Shown here: positions 26,551 through 35,498 of the stretch, one piece after another
How the letters are laid out: the number at the start of each line of letters is the position of its first letter
Position numbering within the stretch: the stretch's first letter is position 1
Source: an uncultured Pseudomonadota bacterium
GTDB taxonomy: Bacteria; Pseudomonadota; Alphaproteobacteria; UBA3830
Length of the DNA: 42,328 bases
Reading direction: 5' to 3'
NCBI GenBank assembly: GCA_902796155.1
Contig: CADBNZ010000016.1
Coordinates: 1 to 42,328 of the forward strand
Translations under genes and position numbers: made by a program
The notes under the pieces: generated by a model
What the model was told of the DNA's origin: nothing
Database searches by the model: none
Seen by the model: only the letters and a program-made list of their open reading frames with translations

Positions 26551-28072
26551 ATGAAGAAGACTATTTTTGCAATAATATCAGCTGTTTCCATGTATTGCGG
26601 CAATATCAGTAATGTTGTCGCTGCGGATCCTATAGATTTATTTAAGGAAAATTGCGAAAAAATATAATCGTTCTTTTCAAGAGCTAAAAGGAAAATTAGG
26701 AAAATCGCCAACACCTTCGGAGATTGATGATATCTATAAAGAAATGGATGCATTGAATGCTCAATTTAGGAAAGAACAATCTCCTCTTGTTTTTAATGAA
26801 TTATGCAGAGCATCAAGGCAACCATTATCAAAAGAATCTGATGGAGTACGTGAACTTATTTCCTTGATAGAATCAAAAGGAATAAAAATAGATGGAGTAA
26901 AATTTATGAACGCCCTGTCTTTGGCTAATTATCTTACAGCTCAAGCGACTAAAGACGAAATAATTCCTCTATTACTTACGACGAACAAAAAAGCCAGCAC
27001 GAATTTTATAAAAAACCATCTCAATAGTTCCGTATTTTCAAGCGATTCTTTCAAATACAAGGTGCAGAAAACAGTAGAGCAAGGATGTGCGCGAAGCAAA
27101 TTATTCCGCGACTTATTTGTAACCACTTTTGGAAAAATAAGTTCAGGTTCATCGGTGATTTCTGCTCAATTATCAACGCTGGTGGGGGGAAACTCTAATC
27201 ACATGAGTTTTAAAGAAGGCTATTGGCCTAATTCAAAGGGAGAGTCTATAGTCCTAACTTGTGACCGAGATAATGTTTTTCAAAATTCATTTTTTCATAG
27301 TTCCGCAACTGAAAAGAGAACAGAAACAGGAACTTTTGCTGCATTGTTCGACGATATTTATATTCCATATCATGAAATGGGACATTCTTCATCCGCAATT
27401 TTTTTTGGATTGACAACGTGTTTTGATATTGATGATACAATAAGATTAATTACGGCACTTTCAAACAATCTTACTTTTGACGAAGAAGCATTGAACGAAT
27501 TTCTCGAGCACTTAAAAGCTGCGCCGCAGGAAATGAATGTTCGAGAAAGATATATACGTAGTTTGAAGGTGATTTATGATCACGGTCAAAGTCTTGATGA
27601 ATTAAAAGCAGAAATAGCTCAGTTGGGCGCATCGAACGAAGGCATAGTACGACTACTACATCTTAATTCAGTGGAAATTTTTCAAATTCTCGGTCTTGCT
27701 TTAGTAAAAAATGGCGATGAGAACATCCTTTTTATTAATCCATTGTGCGATTTAGCGTTGGCATCGGAACAGGGATTGCCAATAAGAGCCGATCACGTTG
27801 GATTTGCGCTAAATCCAGAGAAAAAAGAGTACAGTTTTTTACTTCCGAAAAAGCTGTTTGTTAATCACTCAATAAATTTGGATTTCTATGGAGCAATGCT
27901 GAAAGTTTTCGGAAGCAGTATGCAGCAGTATATGATGAAGATAATGTATGGAGATAATCTGCCTCATGCATTGATGATGGAATGGGGACTTGTAAAAACG
28001 TGTATCGTCTTGCAGTATCTGTATAATATGCTTCACACTCAGGCATCGACAGCTATTGTTCAGCAAAATTAA
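26551..28072 (+). pseudogene. Exported HExxH metalloprotease-like protein, frameshifted just after the signal peptide
   Basis: A 38-codon ORF at 26551, with GGAG upstream, encodes a clear signal peptide (MKKTIFAIISAVSMYC, cleavage near VVAA-DP) and stops at 26665. If the 6-A run at 26657-26662 had 5 A, it would continue in frame (ENCEKYNRSFQELKGK) into the 442-codon ORF that starts formally at 26744, giving 506 residues in all. The body has a zinc-protease-like IPYHEMGHSSS (H210, E211, H214 counted from 26744) after an LFRDLFVTTFGK segment. The arrangement recalls the protein at 5857, with an RERY...IY element some 100 residues after HExxH in both, but direct similarity is faint. Target and function are unknown. 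It may be an effector-like protease. Confidence 0.65.
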
Positions 28073-28104
28073 CTCTCGGCAGATACAAGCGTTTTCTTCA
28101 TTAT

Positions 28105-28121
28105 CGTTGATAAAATCAACG
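28105..28121. other. Short perfect hairpin between the HExxH gene and trpS
   Basis: CGTTGAT, AAA, ATCAACG form a 7-bp stem with a three-base loop, 33 bases after the preceding stop and 51 before the trpS start. No clean T run follows on the plus strand, so it is a poor terminator. It could be a weak terminator, an operator, or chance. Confidence 0.3.
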
Positions 28122-28172
28122 AAAAATCGTATCGTCTCGTTATTAGCTGCTGTGAATTAATAGGAGACATAT

Positions 28173-29192
28173 ATGGTTGGAAGCAAAAAACTGGTATCTC
28201 TTACGGGCGATCGGCCAACAGGAAAACTGCATCTTGGGCATTTTATCGGTTCGCTGAAGAGTAGGGTAGAGCTGCAGCATAAGTACGAGCAGTATATTAT
28301 GATTGCAGACACTCAGGCTCTTACAGACTATTTCGAAAATCCGCAAAAAGTGATCGACAATGTTTATGAAGTCGTGTCTGATTATTTAGCGGTTGGCATA
28401 GACCTGAATTTGTCTACTATATTTATTCAGTCTCAGATTTCAGCGCTTCCTGAATTAATGATGTATTATATGAACTTAGTTTCGGTATCTCGTTTGGAGA
28501 GAAATCCTACGGTGAAAACAGAATTGGCTCAAAAAAGTTTTGCGCAGTCTGTTCCTGCTGGGTTTTTGTGCTATCCGATAAGTCAGGCGGCGGATATAAC
28601 GGCTTTTAAAACGGCGATTGTTCCCGCAGGCGATGACCAGGCTCCTATGATAGAACAGACTAACGAAATTGTGCGCAAATTCAATGGGTTATATAAAACG
28701 GATGTGTTGAAAGAGTGCAAGATCCATCTCAGTAATACAGGGAGACTTGTTGGAATAGACGGAAAAGCGAAAGCGAGCAAGTCATTGAATAACGCGATTT
28801 TTTTGAGCGATGACCCTAAAGTTGTAAAAGAAAAAGTGTTCTCTATGTACACTGACCCAGACCATATAAAGGTGTCGGATCCGGGAAAAGTGGAAGGTAA
28901 CGTCGTCTTTATATATCTGGATGCGTTTCATGAGAATAAAGAAGAAATCGCAGAGTTTAAGTTGAAGTATAAAAAAGGCGGTTTGGGGGATGTTACCTTA
29001 AAATCGCTATTAAATGAAACGTTGCAGACTTTACTTGCTCCTATTAGAGAGAAAAGGGCGTCTTTGAAAAGGCAAGATTTGGTCGAGATATGCTTTGAGG
29101 GAACAAAAAAAGCAAAATCAGTGGCAGATCAGACGCTTAGAGAGGTTAAAGAGGCAATAGGAGTAAATTTTTTTGAAAAAATACAACTATAG
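28173..29192 (+). CDS. trpS: Tryptophanyl-tRNA synthetase
   Basis: TrpRS charges tRNA-Trp and is a class Ic synthetase acting as a dimer in the cytosol. The 339-residue product has the TrpRS start GDRPTGKLHLGHFIGSL, with the HIGH-type motif HLGH (20-23). It has GDDQAPMIEQTNEIVRKFN, characteristic of TrpRS over TyrRS, and the KMSKS-type KASKS near residue 200. The length is typical. The ATG is preceded by AGGAG. Nothing is unusual in the gene. Confidence 0.95.
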   Translation: MVGSKKLVSLTGDRPTGKLHLGHFIGSLKSRVELQHKYEQYIMIADTQALTDYFENPQKVIDNVYEVVSDYLAVGIDLNLSTIFIQSQISALPELMMYYMNLVSVSRLERNPTVKTELAQKSFAQSVPAGFLCYPISQAADITAFKTAIVPAGDDQAPMIEQTNEIVRKFNGLYKTDVLKECKIHLSNTGRLVGIDGKAKASKSLNNAIFLSDDPKVVKEKVFSMYTDPDHIKVSDPGKVEGNVVFIYLDAFHENKEEIAEFKLKYKKGGLGDVTLKSLLNETLQTLLAPIREKRASLKRQDLVEICFEGTKKAKSVADQTLREVKEAIGVNFFEKIQL

Positions 29193-29293
29193 TGTGATTT
29201 TTTTATCAAAAACCTCAAAAAGTACGAAAAAACTATTGATTTTTTCCTATTAATAGTTCAGACTCTGATTTATGAGTTATTGGAGAATGTTAC

Positions 29294-29566
29294 ATGAATA
29301 AAACAGAACTAGTAGATGCAATATCTAGAGACAGCGGACTGACAAAATCAGATTCTGACAAGGCTGTTAATGCTTTCGTTAAAGTCATCGAAGCAGCTTT
29401 GAAGAAGGGTGATGATGTCAGCTTGGTTGGATTTGGAAGCTTTTCGGTAAAAGCAACTGCAGGTAGAAGCGGCAGAAACTTCAAAACAGGCAAAACCATT
29501 GAAATTCCACCAAGAAAGTCTGTTAGATTTAAGCCAGGCAAGAATTTGAAAGATTGCGTCAACTAA
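29294..29566 (+). CDS. HU-family DNA-binding protein
   Basis: HU is a small basic dimeric protein that bends and compacts DNA. The 90-residue product has the HU start (MNKTELVDAISRDSGLT) and the beta-arm region GFGSFSVKATAGRSGRNFKTGKTIEIP. It ends in SVRFKPGKNLKD, as HU does. IHF cannot be fully excluded, but the sequence reads as HU (HupB type). A rho-independent terminator follows directly. GGAG lies upstream of the start. Confidence 0.93.
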   Translation: MNKTELVDAISRDSGLTKSDSDKAVNAFVKVIEAALKKGDDVSLVGFGSFSVKATAGRSGRNFKTGKTIEIPPRKSVRFKPGKNLKDCVN

Positions 29567-29599
29567 TAGCGCTTTTTTCTTTTGTTTTTATTGTTTTTT

Positions 29600-29630
29600 G
29601 GCTAAATATCAGTTATTTAGCCAATTTTTA
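29600..29630 (+). terminator. Rho-independent terminator after the HU gene
   Basis: GGCTAAATA (29600-29608) pairs with TATTTAGCC (29614-29622) over a five-base loop, followed by AATTTTTA. It ends the HU transcript before the barrel gene. Confidence 0.8.
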
Positions 29631-29653
29631 TTTCTCCTTGGGGGTATAAATAC

Positions 29654-30412
29654 ATGTACAGTAAGTTTTTATTAGTTCCTTTTTATGCTGTAGTTCTCTG
29701 TGTACCAATAGTTTTTTGTGATGATAACAATACTGATAATAAATCAAATCAGAAGTATGAGGCGTCATCAGCTAGCAATTATGATGAAAAAAATTCAGAT
29801 TTTCAGCCTCTTGCCGATCCAGACAGAAAAGTCAGCGGAGCATATTATGGTATCGGCTTAGGAATTTCCAACATTTCTAATAAACTTAATGTGGAAAAAA
29901 ACAATGGAACAAAATTAAGTAACAAACAATCTGCGACTCAATTCGATATTTCTCTTATTGGTGGTTTCGGAACAGCATTTTACGATAGATATTATGCCGG
30001 AATTGAGTTTGACTTTTTTAAACGCATGCCTAAGAAAACAAAAGATTTTGGAGAGAGTGGGATAGTCCACAAATCAAATTTCGGACTTAATATGGACGTG
30101 CGATTTGGGTATCAATTTCCTCAATACGGGACTTTGGCTTACGTGACAGCAGGTTTTGCACGAGTCTTAGGGGAAATGGAAGCCTATAATAACGGCAATA
30201 ACATTGCGAAAATGACTTTCGGTTCATTCTTTTCGACAGTTGGTTTCGGTTTAGAGCACAGAGTTAATCAAACAATTAATTTGCATGGGGATGTAAGATT
30301 TACAATCGGCTCTAAAGAAAAGAAAGAAGCGAAAGTTAATGGAACAAATTGGACTTTTGAGGCAAAGCCGAATCGCTATGCATTCAGAATTTCTATAACA
30401 AAAAATATATAA
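29654..30412 (+). CDS. Small outer-membrane beta-barrel protein (OmpA/OMP_b-brl-like)
   Basis: The 252-residue product has an N-terminal signal peptide (FLLVPFYAVVLCVPIVFC). After a disordered acidic stretch of about 35 residues, it has alternating amphipathic strands such as GAYYGIGLGIS, DISLIGGFGTAFY, YYAGIEFDFF, LAYVTAGFARVL and FFSTVGFGLEHRV. It ends in a hydrophobic strand (YAFRISITKNI). This is the pattern of an eight-stranded outer-membrane barrel, as in the OMP_b-brl/Surface_Ag_2 type of intracellular alphaproteobacteria. A very strong GGGGG site precedes the ATG by about ten bases. It is a probable surface antigen; no specific function can be assigned. Confidence 0.7.
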   Translation: MYSKFLLVPFYAVVLCVPIVFCDDNNTDNKSNQKYEASSASNYDEKNSDFQPLADPDRKVSGAYYGIGLGISNISNKLNVEKNNGTKLSNKQSATQFDISLIGGFGTAFYDRYYAGIEFDFFKRMPKKTKDFGESGIVHKSNFGLNMDVRFGYQFPQYGTLAYVTAGFARVLGEMEAYNNGNNIAKMTFGSFFSTVGFGLEHRVNQTINLHGDVRFTIGSKEKKEAKVNGTNWTFEAKPNRYAFRISITKNI

Positions 30413-30460
30413 CAAAAAGATCGTAAATAAATAATTGCTGTGATCGTATTAGTATAGGCT

Positions 30461-32161
30461 ATGTCAAAGAAAATATTATCTTTAACCGGTAAGACTTGGG
30501 AGATAGCGGATGAGACACCTTCGTTCGAGAATTTGAACGAGCTTATTCGAGTTATTCTCAAAAATAGAGGGATTGATGATGTAGAGGCTTTTAAAAAGAT
30601 TTCTCTCAAGAATACCATGCCTGATCCTTTTGTTTTTAAGGATATGGAAAAAGCGGTTAATCGTATTGTTGCTGCGATCATTGCGGGAGAAAAAATAGCG
30701 ATTCTCGGAGATTATGATGTAGATGGAGTTTCTTCCACCGTTCTTTTTATGAATTTTTTCGAATATCTCAAAGTTCCTTTTGCTTACTCTATACCAAATA
30801 TAATGGAAGAAGGTTACGGGCTCAGCATTGATAGTTTGAAAAGGTTCAAAGATCATCTTGTAATAACTGTTGACTGTGGTTCCAGCTCATTTGATGAACT
30901 CAGATATGCTCAGGATGAGAAAATAGATGTAGTCGTTATAGACCACCACAAAATGGATAGTGTTCCAGAAGCTGTAGCAATAGTAAATCCTCATAGACCG
31001 GATGAAAATGTCAATTTCAGGGATCTTTGCGCTGCCGCTATGGTTTTTATGTGCATAGTGGGAATAAATCGAGAGCTTAGAAACAATGGCTTTTATAAAA
31101 ATAAAGTTTTGAAAGAGCCTGATCTTTTCGATTATCTCGATTTAGTCGCTCTTGCTACTATTTGTGACGTTATGCCTCTTGTTGGAATAAATCGCGCTTT
31201 TGTTATAAACGGCATAAAAACCATGTATCGGCGCAAGAATCTCGGTATCGATGCCTTAATAAGCCAGAATAAAACAAGTGATGTTACATCTGATACAATT
31301 GCTTTTTCTTTCGGTCCGAAAATAAATGCTGCAGGACGACTTGCTTCTGCTGATTTGAGTGTAAAATTGCTATCAACCAAAAATCCTATTGAAGCGAAAA
31401 AAATCGCGCAACGGTTGGACGATTTAAACAAAGAAAGACAGGAGTTAGAACGCAAGATAATAGAAGAAGCAATTCAGCAAATAGATGAAAACTCAGATTT
31501 TATCTGCGCATATAGCAACAAATGGCATGTTGGCATTGTTGGAATAGTGGCAGGACGTCTAAAAGAGACTTACCACAAACCAAGTTTGGTTATAGCGATT
31601 GATGAAAACGGGCAGGGAAGGGGATCCTGTCGTTCGATTTCTCAGATTGATATATCTGTAATCATAAATAAAGCGTTTCAAGAAGGGATAGTTACTTCAG
31701 GTGGCGGGCACTCTATGGCAGCGGGCTTCTATATAGAAGAAAATAAGATACCTGCGTTTATAGAATTTTTGCGAAATGAAATAAAGTACGAAAAATCTTA
31801 CGAAGAATTACATGCAGACTGTTATTTGAATGCAGATATGGCTGCTTCCCTTGAAATAATGAAACAGATTTCAGCAATTGGGCCATTTGGTAACGGAAAT
31901 AAACATCCGAAGTTTGTGATACCGAATTTAATAATTGCAAGAGCAAGAATTGTTGGAAAAAATCATGTTCAGTTGCTATTGAGTGACGTTAAAAAAGGTG
32001 TATCATTAAATGCGATTTCCTTCAGAAGTGAGGGCACTGCGTTGGGCGATGTTCTGCTCAGTTATAAATCACCAATTCAGGTTTTAGGTACTTTGTCTTT
32101 ATCTGAATGGAATGGAAAAAGGTCGATATGCTTTATTCTTGAGGATGTTGCTGAAGGATAG
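30461..32161 (+). CDS. recJ: Single-stranded-DNA-specific exonuclease RecJ
   Basis: RecJ is a 5'-3' exonuclease on single-stranded DNA used in recombination and mismatch repair. The 566-residue product has the DHH-family metal motifs: DYDVDG (84-89), VVIDHH (about 158-163) and DLVALATICDVMPL. The DHHA1 motif SGGGHSMAAGF (413-423) follows, with an OB-like C-terminal domain (GPFGNGNKHPKFVI). The length is normal for RecJ. A copy of its last 320 bases lies between the two membrane genes downstream. No clear ribosome site is visible before the ATG. Confidence 0.94.
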   Translation: MSKKILSLTGKTWEIADETPSFENLNELIRVILKNRGIDDVEAFKKISLKNTMPDPFVFKDMEKAVNRIVAAIIAGEKIAILGDYDVDGVSSTVLFMNFFEYLKVPFAYSIPNIMEEGYGLSIDSLKRFKDHLVITVDCGSSSFDELRYAQDEKIDVVVIDHHKMDSVPEAVAIVNPHRPDENVNFRDLCAAAMVFMCIVGINRELRNNGFYKNKVLKEPDLFDYLDLVALATICDVMPLVGINRAFVINGIKTMYRRKNLGIDALISQNKTSDVTSDTIAFSFGPKINAAGRLASADLSVKLLSTKNPIEAKKIAQRLDDLNKERQELERKIIEEAIQQIDENSDFICAYSNKWHVGIVGIVAGRLKETYHKPSLVIAIDENGQGRGSCRSISQIDISVIINKAFQEGIVTSGGGHSMAAGFYIEENKIPAFIEFLRNEIKYEKSYEELHADCYLNADMAASLEIMKQISAIGPFGNGNKHPKFVIPNLIIARARIVGKNHVQLLLSDVKKGVSLNAISFRSEGTALGDVLLSYKSPIQVLGTLSLSEWNGKRSICFILEDVAEG

Positions 32162-32197
32162 AGCTATCTGTGTTGATAGACTGTCTAATGGATAAAC

Positions 32198-33667
32198 ATG
32201 TTTAACAAAATTTCCGATTGTTTTAGAAAGTTCAATAATATAAGTCCGCGAATAAATAAAAACATCGCAAACTGGATAATAGGTATTCTGATTTTAGCTG
32301 GAATAGTTCTAATTATGTGGGATGCCAATTGGACATTTGGTGATGATAGTCAGTTTTTGTGTACTACTGCTGTTGGAAAACCTGTTTTTGGTTGGAGTGG
32401 GGCAGGAAGATTTTGGCCGCTTGGTTTGGCAGGTTATAACATTTTGCTCATTATTCCATACGGTTATACAGCAACAGCGCATTTTCTTTGGAATAGCCTA
32501 TTATTCCTCATTTGCATGTTATGTTTGTATAAATTTCTTATAGAAATAACAGATAAAGATTACTTTGTTAGTATAGTTTCTATTTTTATTCTGCTTTTTT
32601 CGGCATCTTTTTTGGAGGTAAATATAGCCCTTCCGACTGCTGAGAGAATTATCTGTGTTATGTCAGCTATATTCATGCTTTGTCTATGGAGAGCAGAGAA
32701 AAAACAGTCTACGAAATACTATATTTGTGCATTATTAGTTGCAGCATACACAACTTATACAAAAGAACCTGTCTTCGGTATGTTGTTAATTATTGCTTTT
32801 ACGAGACTTTTGTTTGGATTTAAGCAACTTACAAAAAAAGATAGACTTTTTTATTATGCACTTATTGCGGTTGTTATAAGCTATATTGTAGCTTACGCTT
32901 ATTTATGGTTCCAAAATCCTCCGGCTCAGACGTATAACATGGGGCAATCTGAATTACGCGGATTGGATTTAATTCTAGGCCTATTACGTAGTGAACCAAT
33001 ACTTTTAAGCACTGTAATTCTATGCATTATAAGATTGTTTTCTATAGTTTGTCTAAAAGATAGAAAAATACTTATCGTAGATTCTCTGCTATTTGCGAGC
33101 GGTGGGTATTCTTTCGCGATTTTTTGCTTAAATCTTTTATATACTTATTATGCTGTTCCTTGCGTATTTTTTAGTATTCCTGCTTTCGCTTGTTTTTTAC
33201 ATTCCTTGCGACGATATAATTTTTCGATATTTCTTAGTGCAATATTTTTGCTGTTATTACCATTGTATAAGGATTCGTATACAGCTAGCGCGACGTTAGA
33301 ACGCTTGCTTTTGAAAAGACAAAACGATATGCGTGTTATTAATTATTTGTATGAACAATCCAAACTTGGAAAAAGAATTATATGGGTACTTTTTGATAAT
33401 GCTTTATTCGATCTAAGTGGTGGGAGGGTATGCAGTCTTTATAATTGGAATGCGTTCACAAATTTTTTGTATAAAGATGACATAAACGTAGTTGTACCAG
33501 TAAATAATCTGGATGTTGCTGACGAAGATACAATAATTCTTTTTTCGGTTATTGGACAAGATATTAACTATTTATTGTCCCAGGAAAAAATGAAAAACTA
33601 CTATTTGCGCTGGCATTGTCCTAATGCTTATACGGAAATATATGCGCCAAAAACAAATCCGATGTGA
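32198..33667 (+). CDS. Polytopic GT-C-like membrane glycosyltransferase, paralogue 2
   Basis: The 489-residue protein has about ten membrane spans. It matches the protein at 33998 and the broken gene at 9796 over its whole length. Conserved segments are NIANWIIGILILAGIVL, NWTFGDDSQF, GAGRFWPLG, YTATAHFLWNS, KEPVFGMLLIIAFTRL and PCVFFSIPAFACFLHSLRR. A GDD motif in the first periplasmic loop after the first span is typical of GT-C enzymes, which take sugars from polyprenyl phosphate. Gtr-type glucosyltransferases pair with a GtrB, and such a gene lies at 35499. So it probably modifies a surface glycan. No specific family was confirmed. The gene is more AT-rich than recJ next to it. Confidence 0.6.
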   Translation: MFNKISDCFRKFNNISPRINKNIANWIIGILILAGIVLIMWDANWTFGDDSQFLCTTAVGKPVFGWSGAGRFWPLGLAGYNILLIIPYGYTATAHFLWNSLLFLICMLCLYKFLIEITDKDYFVSIVSIFILLFSASFLEVNIALPTAERIICVMSAIFMLCLWRAEKKQSTKYYICALLVAAYTTYTKEPVFGMLLIIAFTRLLFGFKQLTKKDRLFYYALIAVVISYIVAYAYLWFQNPPAQTYNMGQSELRGLDLILGLLRSEPILLSTVILCIIRLFSIVCLKDRKILIVDSLLFASGGYSFAIFCLNLLYTYYAVPCVFFSIPAFACFLHSLRRYNFSIFLSAIFLLLLPLYKDSYTASATLERLLLKRQNDMRVINYLYEQSKLGKRIIWVLFDNALFDLSGGRVCSLYNWNAFTNFLYKDDINVVVPVNNLDVADEDTIILFSVIGQDINYLLSQEKMKNYYLRWHCPNAYTEIYAPKTNPM

Positions 33668-33975
33668 TATGGGGCTTTTTCTTTTGAAACAATGAAGTAA
33701 CTTTCAACTATTGGTCCATTCGGCAATAGAAAACATACGAACTTCGTAATACCGAATTCATTGATTACAGAGCAAGAATTGCCAGGAAAAATCACGTTTA
33801 ATTACTATTGAATAATCTTGAGAAAAATGTATCATTAAACGCTACATCTCATTCAGAAGTGAAGGGATTATTGAGTTTACTTTACAGATAGCAAATTCAG
33901 GCTTTAGGTGCCTTGTCTTCATCTGAATGGAATGGAAAAAGGTCGATATGCTTTATTCTTTAGGATGTTGCATTA
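33668..33975 (+). pseudogene. Duplicated 3' fragment of recJ
   Basis: The stretch aligns with recJ 31838-32160. The first part is diverged and has stops and indels. The last part is nearly perfect: bases 33921-33960 match 32101-32140 without a difference. There is no start or open frame, so it is not expressed as RecJ. It shows that a unit of recJ tail plus membrane gene was tandemly duplicated. Bases 33976-33997 are then the leader of the next membrane gene, corresponding to 32162-32197. Confidence 0.92.
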
Positions 33976-33997
33976 ATAGAGTGTTAATGGAATTGAT

Positions 33998-35455
33998 ATG
34001 TTAAAAAATATTCTTGATTCTTTTAAAAAGTTCAACAGCATAAATCTGCAAATAAATAAAACTATTGCAAATTGGATAGTAGGAATTTTGATTTTTAGTG
34101 GAATAGTTATAATTATATGGAATGCTAATTGGACTTTTGGCGATGATATACAATTTATGTGTACTACTGCTATTAGAAATCCCATTTTTCATGCTTTTGG
34201 TAATGGACGATTTTTCCCTTTAGGATCTGCTGACTATAATATATTATTAGCCATTCCATTCGGTCATACAATAACTGCTCATTTAATTTGGAATAGTATA
34301 CTGTTCCTTATTTGTGCAATTGTTATCTTTAATTATCTAAAAAAAATAACGAATAATGATTATCTTGTTAGTGTTATTTGCTTTGTAATTATGATTTGTT
34401 CAGCGGCTTTTATGAGAGTAAATATGCTGACTTTTTTCCCTGAAAATGTCATATGTTTATTATTTTCAGTATTTATTTTATGTGTATGGAACGGAGAGAG
34501 CAGACAACTTACAAAGTATTATATTTATGCATTAATAAGTGCAATATATGTAACTTATGTAAAAGAACCTGTTTTTGGAGTATTTTTGATTATTGCTTTT
34601 ACTCGGCTTTTATTCGGTTTTCGATATCTTTCTCAAAAAGATAAGAATTTTTATTATGCTCTTATTACTAATTCAATAATTTATTTGATTGTATATTTCT
34701 ATCTTTGCTTTTGTACATTTCCAACTCAATTTTATAATGAAGGACGCTGTTTTTCTCGTGGGATGGAATTATTTTTTAAACAACTAGATTTTGAACCTAT
34801 TCTTATTATAGTAGTTATACTATCAATTATGAGATTATATTATGTTAATAAAGAAGCGAATAAAAATAGGCTTTTTTTCGATTCCTTATTGTTTGCTGCT
34901 GTAGGATATTTTTTTGCTTTTTATATACTAAATCTATGCGATGACTATTATGTGCTTCCTTGCGTTTTTTTAAGTATACCTTCTTTTGCTTATTGGTTAC
35001 ACTATTTTCGTCGACAGAAAATGCTTTTTATCGGCTGTTCTTTCTTTTTACTTTTATTTGCATACCGGGATTCACATGTATCTGTTAAAACAGTAGAAAA
35101 TATACTTAGAGCGAGACGTAATGATATGACTGTTGTTAACTATTTATGCGATCGCTTGAGAGAAGGGAAAAAAATAGTAAACGTTGTTTTAGATAATGCT
35201 GATCCGCGTTTTTCTTTTGTGCGTGATGATAATATGAATAAATGGAATTTCTTTATAACTTTTGTTTTTAATGGAATAAAAGTTCCAATAAAACAGGTGA
35301 ATAAGCTGGATTCAGTAGACGAAAATACTATTGTGCTATTTCAAACTCGTGGACAATCTATTGAAGATCTGTTATCACAGGCAAAAATGAAAAACTTCTT
35401 TTTACATTCCCAGGTGGCTGATACAAAAATATATGTTTCTAGGGCAACACTATGA
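33998..35455 (+). CDS. Polytopic GT-C-like membrane glycosyltransferase, paralogue 3
   Basis: The 485-residue protein is a diverged copy of the 32198 gene product. Shared landmarks are TIANWIVGILIFSGIVI, NWTFGDDIQFMCTT, GNGRFFPLG, HTITAHLIWNS, VKEPVFGVFLIIAFTRLLFG and LPCVFLSIPSFAYWLH. The GDD motif is kept. Many differences in the later loops suggest different acceptors or sugars. The gene is intact and is followed after 43 bases by the GtrB-like gene, so the two probably work together: GtrB makes polyprenyl-phosphate sugar, and this enzyme transfers it on the periplasmic side. It arose from duplication with the recJ fragment before it. No GtrA-like flippase gene is seen in the window. Confidence 0.6.
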   Translation: MLKNILDSFKKFNSINLQINKTIANWIVGILIFSGIVIIIWNANWTFGDDIQFMCTTAIRNPIFHAFGNGRFFPLGSADYNILLAIPFGHTITAHLIWNSILFLICAIVIFNYLKKITNNDYLVSVICFVIMICSAAFMRVNMLTFFPENVICLLFSVFILCVWNGESRQLTKYYIYALISAIYVTYVKEPVFGVFLIIAFTRLLFGFRYLSQKDKNFYYALITNSIIYLIVYFYLCFCTFPTQFYNEGRCFSRGMELFFKQLDFEPILIIVVILSIMRLYYVNKEANKNRLFFDSLLFAAVGYFFAFYILNLCDDYYVLPCVFLSIPSFAYWLHYFRRQKMLFIGCSFFLLLFAYRDSHVSVKTVENILRARRNDMTVVNYLCDRLREGKKIVNVVLDNADPRFSFVRDDNMNKWNFFITFVFNGIKVPIKQVNKLDSVDENTIVLFQTRGQSIEDLLSQAKMKNFFLHSQVADTKIYVSRATL

Positions 35456-35498
35456 AAAATATTACTAATTTTTCGAATATAACTATAAGGAAATTTCT

